Positions 62,083-64,000 of a stretch of DNA of 64,000 nt are shown here, piece by piece. A model generated the notes under the pieces. It was not told the DNA's origin. It was given only the letters and a program-made list of their open reading frames with translations, and made no database searches. The position numbers were made by a program, and so were the translations under genes. Each line of letters begins with the position of its first letter. Position 1 is the stretch's first letter. This stretch comes from Croceimicrobium sp965279135. GTDB taxonomy: Bacteria; Bacteroidota; Bacteroidia; Flavobacteriales; Schleiferiaceae. Where the stretch lies: positions 1,054,001 through 1,118,000 of the forward strand of contig OZ257133.1 in NCBI GenBank assembly GCA_965279135.1. The letters are read 5' to 3'.

Positions 62083-63108
62083 CTATTTTTCCTCAACCTT
62101 GAGACTATCCATTTCTTCTCGCTTTGCTCTGGCGGTAGCCTCTCTTTTTAGGTTCTCCTCTTCATTGTAATCCTCGCTGCGACCGAACATAGAGAAATGA
62201 ACATATCGTTTCGGATTATACTTAAGATCAATCAGAATAAGATTTAATTGTTCGGTAATTTCCAGCAGGCTATCATAAAGGGCTGCCTCGTCATTGAGTA
62301 AAGCACCGGCACTTCCTTTTCCATGGTCAATCTTAGACAAAATAGCGCTTGTTCGCTGGAGTGTAGTATCAAGATTAGCTACTGTCTGACTAAAATTGAT
62401 ATTTGCGAGGCTATCGCTTAAAGTGGATAGGTTCTTAAAAATATTATCTAGCTCCCCTCTGTTTTGCTCAACGGTAGAAGTGATTTTACTTAGGTCATCA
62501 ACAGAGCTAACGATGTTTTCTTCGCTCCGTTTAACAGCATTACTCAATCGATCCACTACTTCCTGAAGCTTACCAAAGGTATTTCGAAAGTTATTTCGGG
62601 TTTCTTCATTAAGGAAGGCGGAGGCTAAAACCATCACCGTATCAATCGAACCTATAAGCTTCTCTGCTTTCTCTTTAATGGGACGAACCTGCTCATTTAC
62701 CTCCTCAGCGATGCTTAATTGAACCTTTGAGGCAAGAGTATCTCCGGATTCGGCAGAAATCGGACTATCACCAAGTAGCAGTTCAACCGAGCGATTCCCT
62801 AGAAGGTCGCTAGAGATACGTGCAATGGAATTATTGGGAATTTGGAATTCATTGGTAATGTTCAAGGCCACCATCAATGCCCCAGAGCCATTTGGGTGAA
62901 AATAGATTTCATCAACAACTCCTACTTTCAATCCGTTAATGGTTACGGGTCTGGAAGGGGATAAGCCATCAACCTGCTGGTACTCAGCGTACAGTAAGTT
63001 CTTATTTAGAAAAAGGTCTTGTCCTTTTAAAAAATTTATTCCGTAGTAGAGGGAGGCTAGTGCTACAAGGGTGATTATCCCAACTTTTATCTCGCGCGAA
63101 TTCTTCAA
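62083..63108 (-). CDS. MlaD/MCE domain protein
   Basis: A 341-residue protein with an N-terminal membrane anchor (about 8-24) and an MCE domain (about 37-115; VDGLSPSRPVTINGLKVGVVDEI). A long coiled-coil with heptad Leu/Ile follows to about 300. The domain forms hexamers that carry lipids between membranes. The start is TTG 63108. No MlaE or MlaF genes are in the window. It lies 34 bases after the amidase gene. Confidence 0.92.
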   Translation of the reverse strand: MKNSREIKVGIITLVALASLYYGINFLKGQDLFLNKNLLYAEYQQVDGLSPSRPVTINGLKVGVVDEIYFHPNGSGALMVALNITNEFQIPNNSIARISSDLLGNRSVELLLGDSPISAESGDTLASKVQLSIAEEVNEQVRPIKEKAEKLIGSIDTVMVLASAFLNEETRNNFRNTFGKLQEVVDRLSNAVKRSEENIVSSVDDLSKITSTVEQNRGELDNIFKNLSTLSDSLANINFSQTVANLDTTLQRTSAILSKIDHGKGSAGALLNDEAALYDSLLEITEQLNLILIDLKYNPKRYVHFSMFGRSEDYNEEENLKREATARAKREEMDSLKVEEK

Positions 63109-63142
63109 GAATTAAGCTTTTAAGCTCACAAAGATTAAAAAT

Positions 63143-64000
63143 TTACTGCAGCTTTTTGCGGGCTTCAACAGCGCTTATTTTTTCCCCATTTTCCAAGCCA
63201 ATCACAAAGGCCCCTTTAAATCCTTTTTGCTGCATATTGCGGGCCGTTGACTTGGCGGAGTTAAAGCTTTTTGTCTTACCCACGTAATATTTATGTAATC
63301 CACCTTCGTTGAGGTAACCAATATCTTTTTGGCCCTTGAATATGGGATCATTAGCGGCCTTTTTACTGCTTAGGGTTAAAATTTGCACCGCAAAAAAGAC
63401 CCCATCTTCATTGGATTCCACCTGCACCGGTTTTTGAGGTTCAACCTTGGGTGGATCTTTCTTTACCACGGTAGATTTAGGTCGGGGTGAATCTAGCTTA
63501 GGTTGTGCTTCTGTGAGCGTAGTCTTTTCGCTGTTATCACTCTTATGCTGTTTGGAAATAGCATCAGCCACAAGAAGATCATTCTTAGCCTTAAAATCCC
63601 GGATTGCTCTGAAAATAGCTGATGCCATATAGGATTGGCCTCTTTCTGAGTTTAGGAAGTCTTCTTCCGCGGGATTTGTTAAAAAGCCCAATTCAATTAA
63701 AACAGCGGGCATCGCTGTACGGCTGGTTACGTAAAGCGGCTGTTGCTTGACCCCGCGATCTTTTCTTTGCACACGCTCTCTGAATTGCTGCTGTACCATG
63801 CTCGCAAAATCCACACTTTCATTGAGATAGGTTTGTTGCATCAGGTTTAGACCTATAAAACTTAAAGGATTGTTAGGATCAAATCCTTCATAACGCTGCT
63901 CATAATCATCCTCTAATAGAATTGCCGCGTTTTCTTTTAGTGCGATGCGGTTTTCATCATTGTGATTCTTCCCTAATACAATAGAAGTAGAGCCGTGCAC
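63143..64000 (-). CDS. N-acetylmuramoyl-L-alanine amidase with C-terminal SPOR-like domain, 5' end outside window
   Basis: The C-terminal 285 residues of an Amidase_3 protein; the start is beyond the right edge. The catalytic fold shows the MQQTYLNESVDFA helix, the metal/catalytic part PAVLIELGFLTNPAEEDFL and a RGQSYMASAIFRAIRDF end. A Pro/Lys-rich linker (about 155-200) joins a C-terminal ~80-residue SPOR-like peptidoglycan-binding domain (VFFAVQILTLSSKK ... HKYYVGKTKSFNSAK). It cleaves the amide between MurNAc and L-Ala in septal peptidoglycan. Confidence 0.93.
   Translation of the reverse strand: MHGSTSIVLGKNHNDENRIALKENAAILLEDDYEQRYEGFDPNNPLSFIGLNLMQQTYLNESVDFASMVQQQFRERVQRKDRGVKQQPLYVTSRTAMPAVLIELGFLTNPAEEDFLNSERGQSYMASAIFRAIRDFKAKNDLLVADAISKQHKSDNSEKTTLTEAQPKLDSPRPKSTVVKKDPPKVEPQKPVQVESNEDGVFFAVQILTLSSKKAANDPIFKGQKDIGYLNEGGLHKYYVGKTKSFNSAKSTARNMQQKGFKGAFVIGLENGEKISAVEARKKLQ

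Noticed and set aside
1..64000. Mobile elements, prophage, CRISPR or defence genes
   Set aside because: No transposase, integrase, phage structural gene, regular repeat array or known defence family appears in any frame I read.

Overview
The window is chromosomal DNA of a Bacteroidota bacterium, most likely a marine Flavobacteriales-type organism (a Cryomorphaceae/Schleiferiaceae-like lineage is a guess). The evidence is: two proteins ending in the type IX secretion type B (gliding-motility-associated) C-terminal domain; many lipoproteins and outer-membrane barrels; Bacteroidota-restricted families (DUF2520 protein, DUF4159, LruC domain, MbnP, tricorn-type S41 peptidase); and recurring TAnnTTTG -7 promoter boxes a few bases upstream of start codons. 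Shine-Dalgarno sequences are mostly absent. The region is ordinary, compact core genome. I see no tRNA, rRNA, insertion sequence, phage gene, CRISPR array or integration scar, and no gene-free gap exceeds 300 bases. The longest gaps are 28444-28667, which holds a candidate small RNA/attenuator, 55833-55986 and 1042-1179.

Layout. 1-318: 5' end of a YeiH-type transporter. 400-2819: two outer-membrane-like proteins around an SPFH protein. 2889-6720: a membrane J-domain protein, then hisS overlapping hutH. 6717-9940: a large T9SS cargo protein broken by a one-base deletion. 9996-14699: a five-gene operon (tsaD, rsmE, DUF4159, AI-2E-type permease, THUMP-like methyltransferase). 14771-19105: tamB. 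19102-22923: mpl, pyrR, pyrB, rnz. 22962-26023: two MbnP lipoproteins, an acyltransferase and a NUDIX hydrolase, divergent from oxyR. 26109-28443: oxyR, a Lon-N protein and a cyclophilin lipoprotein. 28478-29042: attenuator-like element plus an unknown gene. 29120-33504: tricorn-type protease and C1 peptidase. 33625-35517: lipoprotein and LruC protein. 35571-37834: hutG and hutI. 37876-43176: an unusual envelope set (lipoprotein, barrel, orphan peptide-binding lipoprotein, zinc-ribbon membrane protein). 43178-47429: NhaC antiporter, Maf, UbiA prenyltransferase, KdsC-like phosphatase, DUF2520 protein. 47500-49443: second T9SS cargo. 49440-53786: ccmBCDEF. 53834-55832: HExxH lipoprotein and glutathione peroxidase. 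55987-58423: mtaB, a small protein, an inositol-phosphatase family protein. 58420-64000: a seven-gene run from an amidase through MlaD to two Fe-S proteins.

How genes work together. hutH, hutI and hutG cover three of the four steps from histidine to glutamate; urocanase (hutU) is not in the window. ccmBCDEF is most of a System I cytochrome c maturation pathway, with a CxxxY-type CcmE and no CcmA, CcmG or CcmH here. pyrR-pyrB-rnz joins pyrimidine synthesis to tRNA maturation. The tricorn protease, C1 peptidase and peptide-binding lipoprotein together suggest a peptide-scavenging lifestyle.

Nothing here is clearly a new multi-gene system. The best leads are the attenuator-like RNA at 28.5 kb, the envelope set at 37.9-43.2 kb, the CxxxY Ccm cluster, the interlocked stop codons at four of six convergent junctions, and the missing start codon of tamB.
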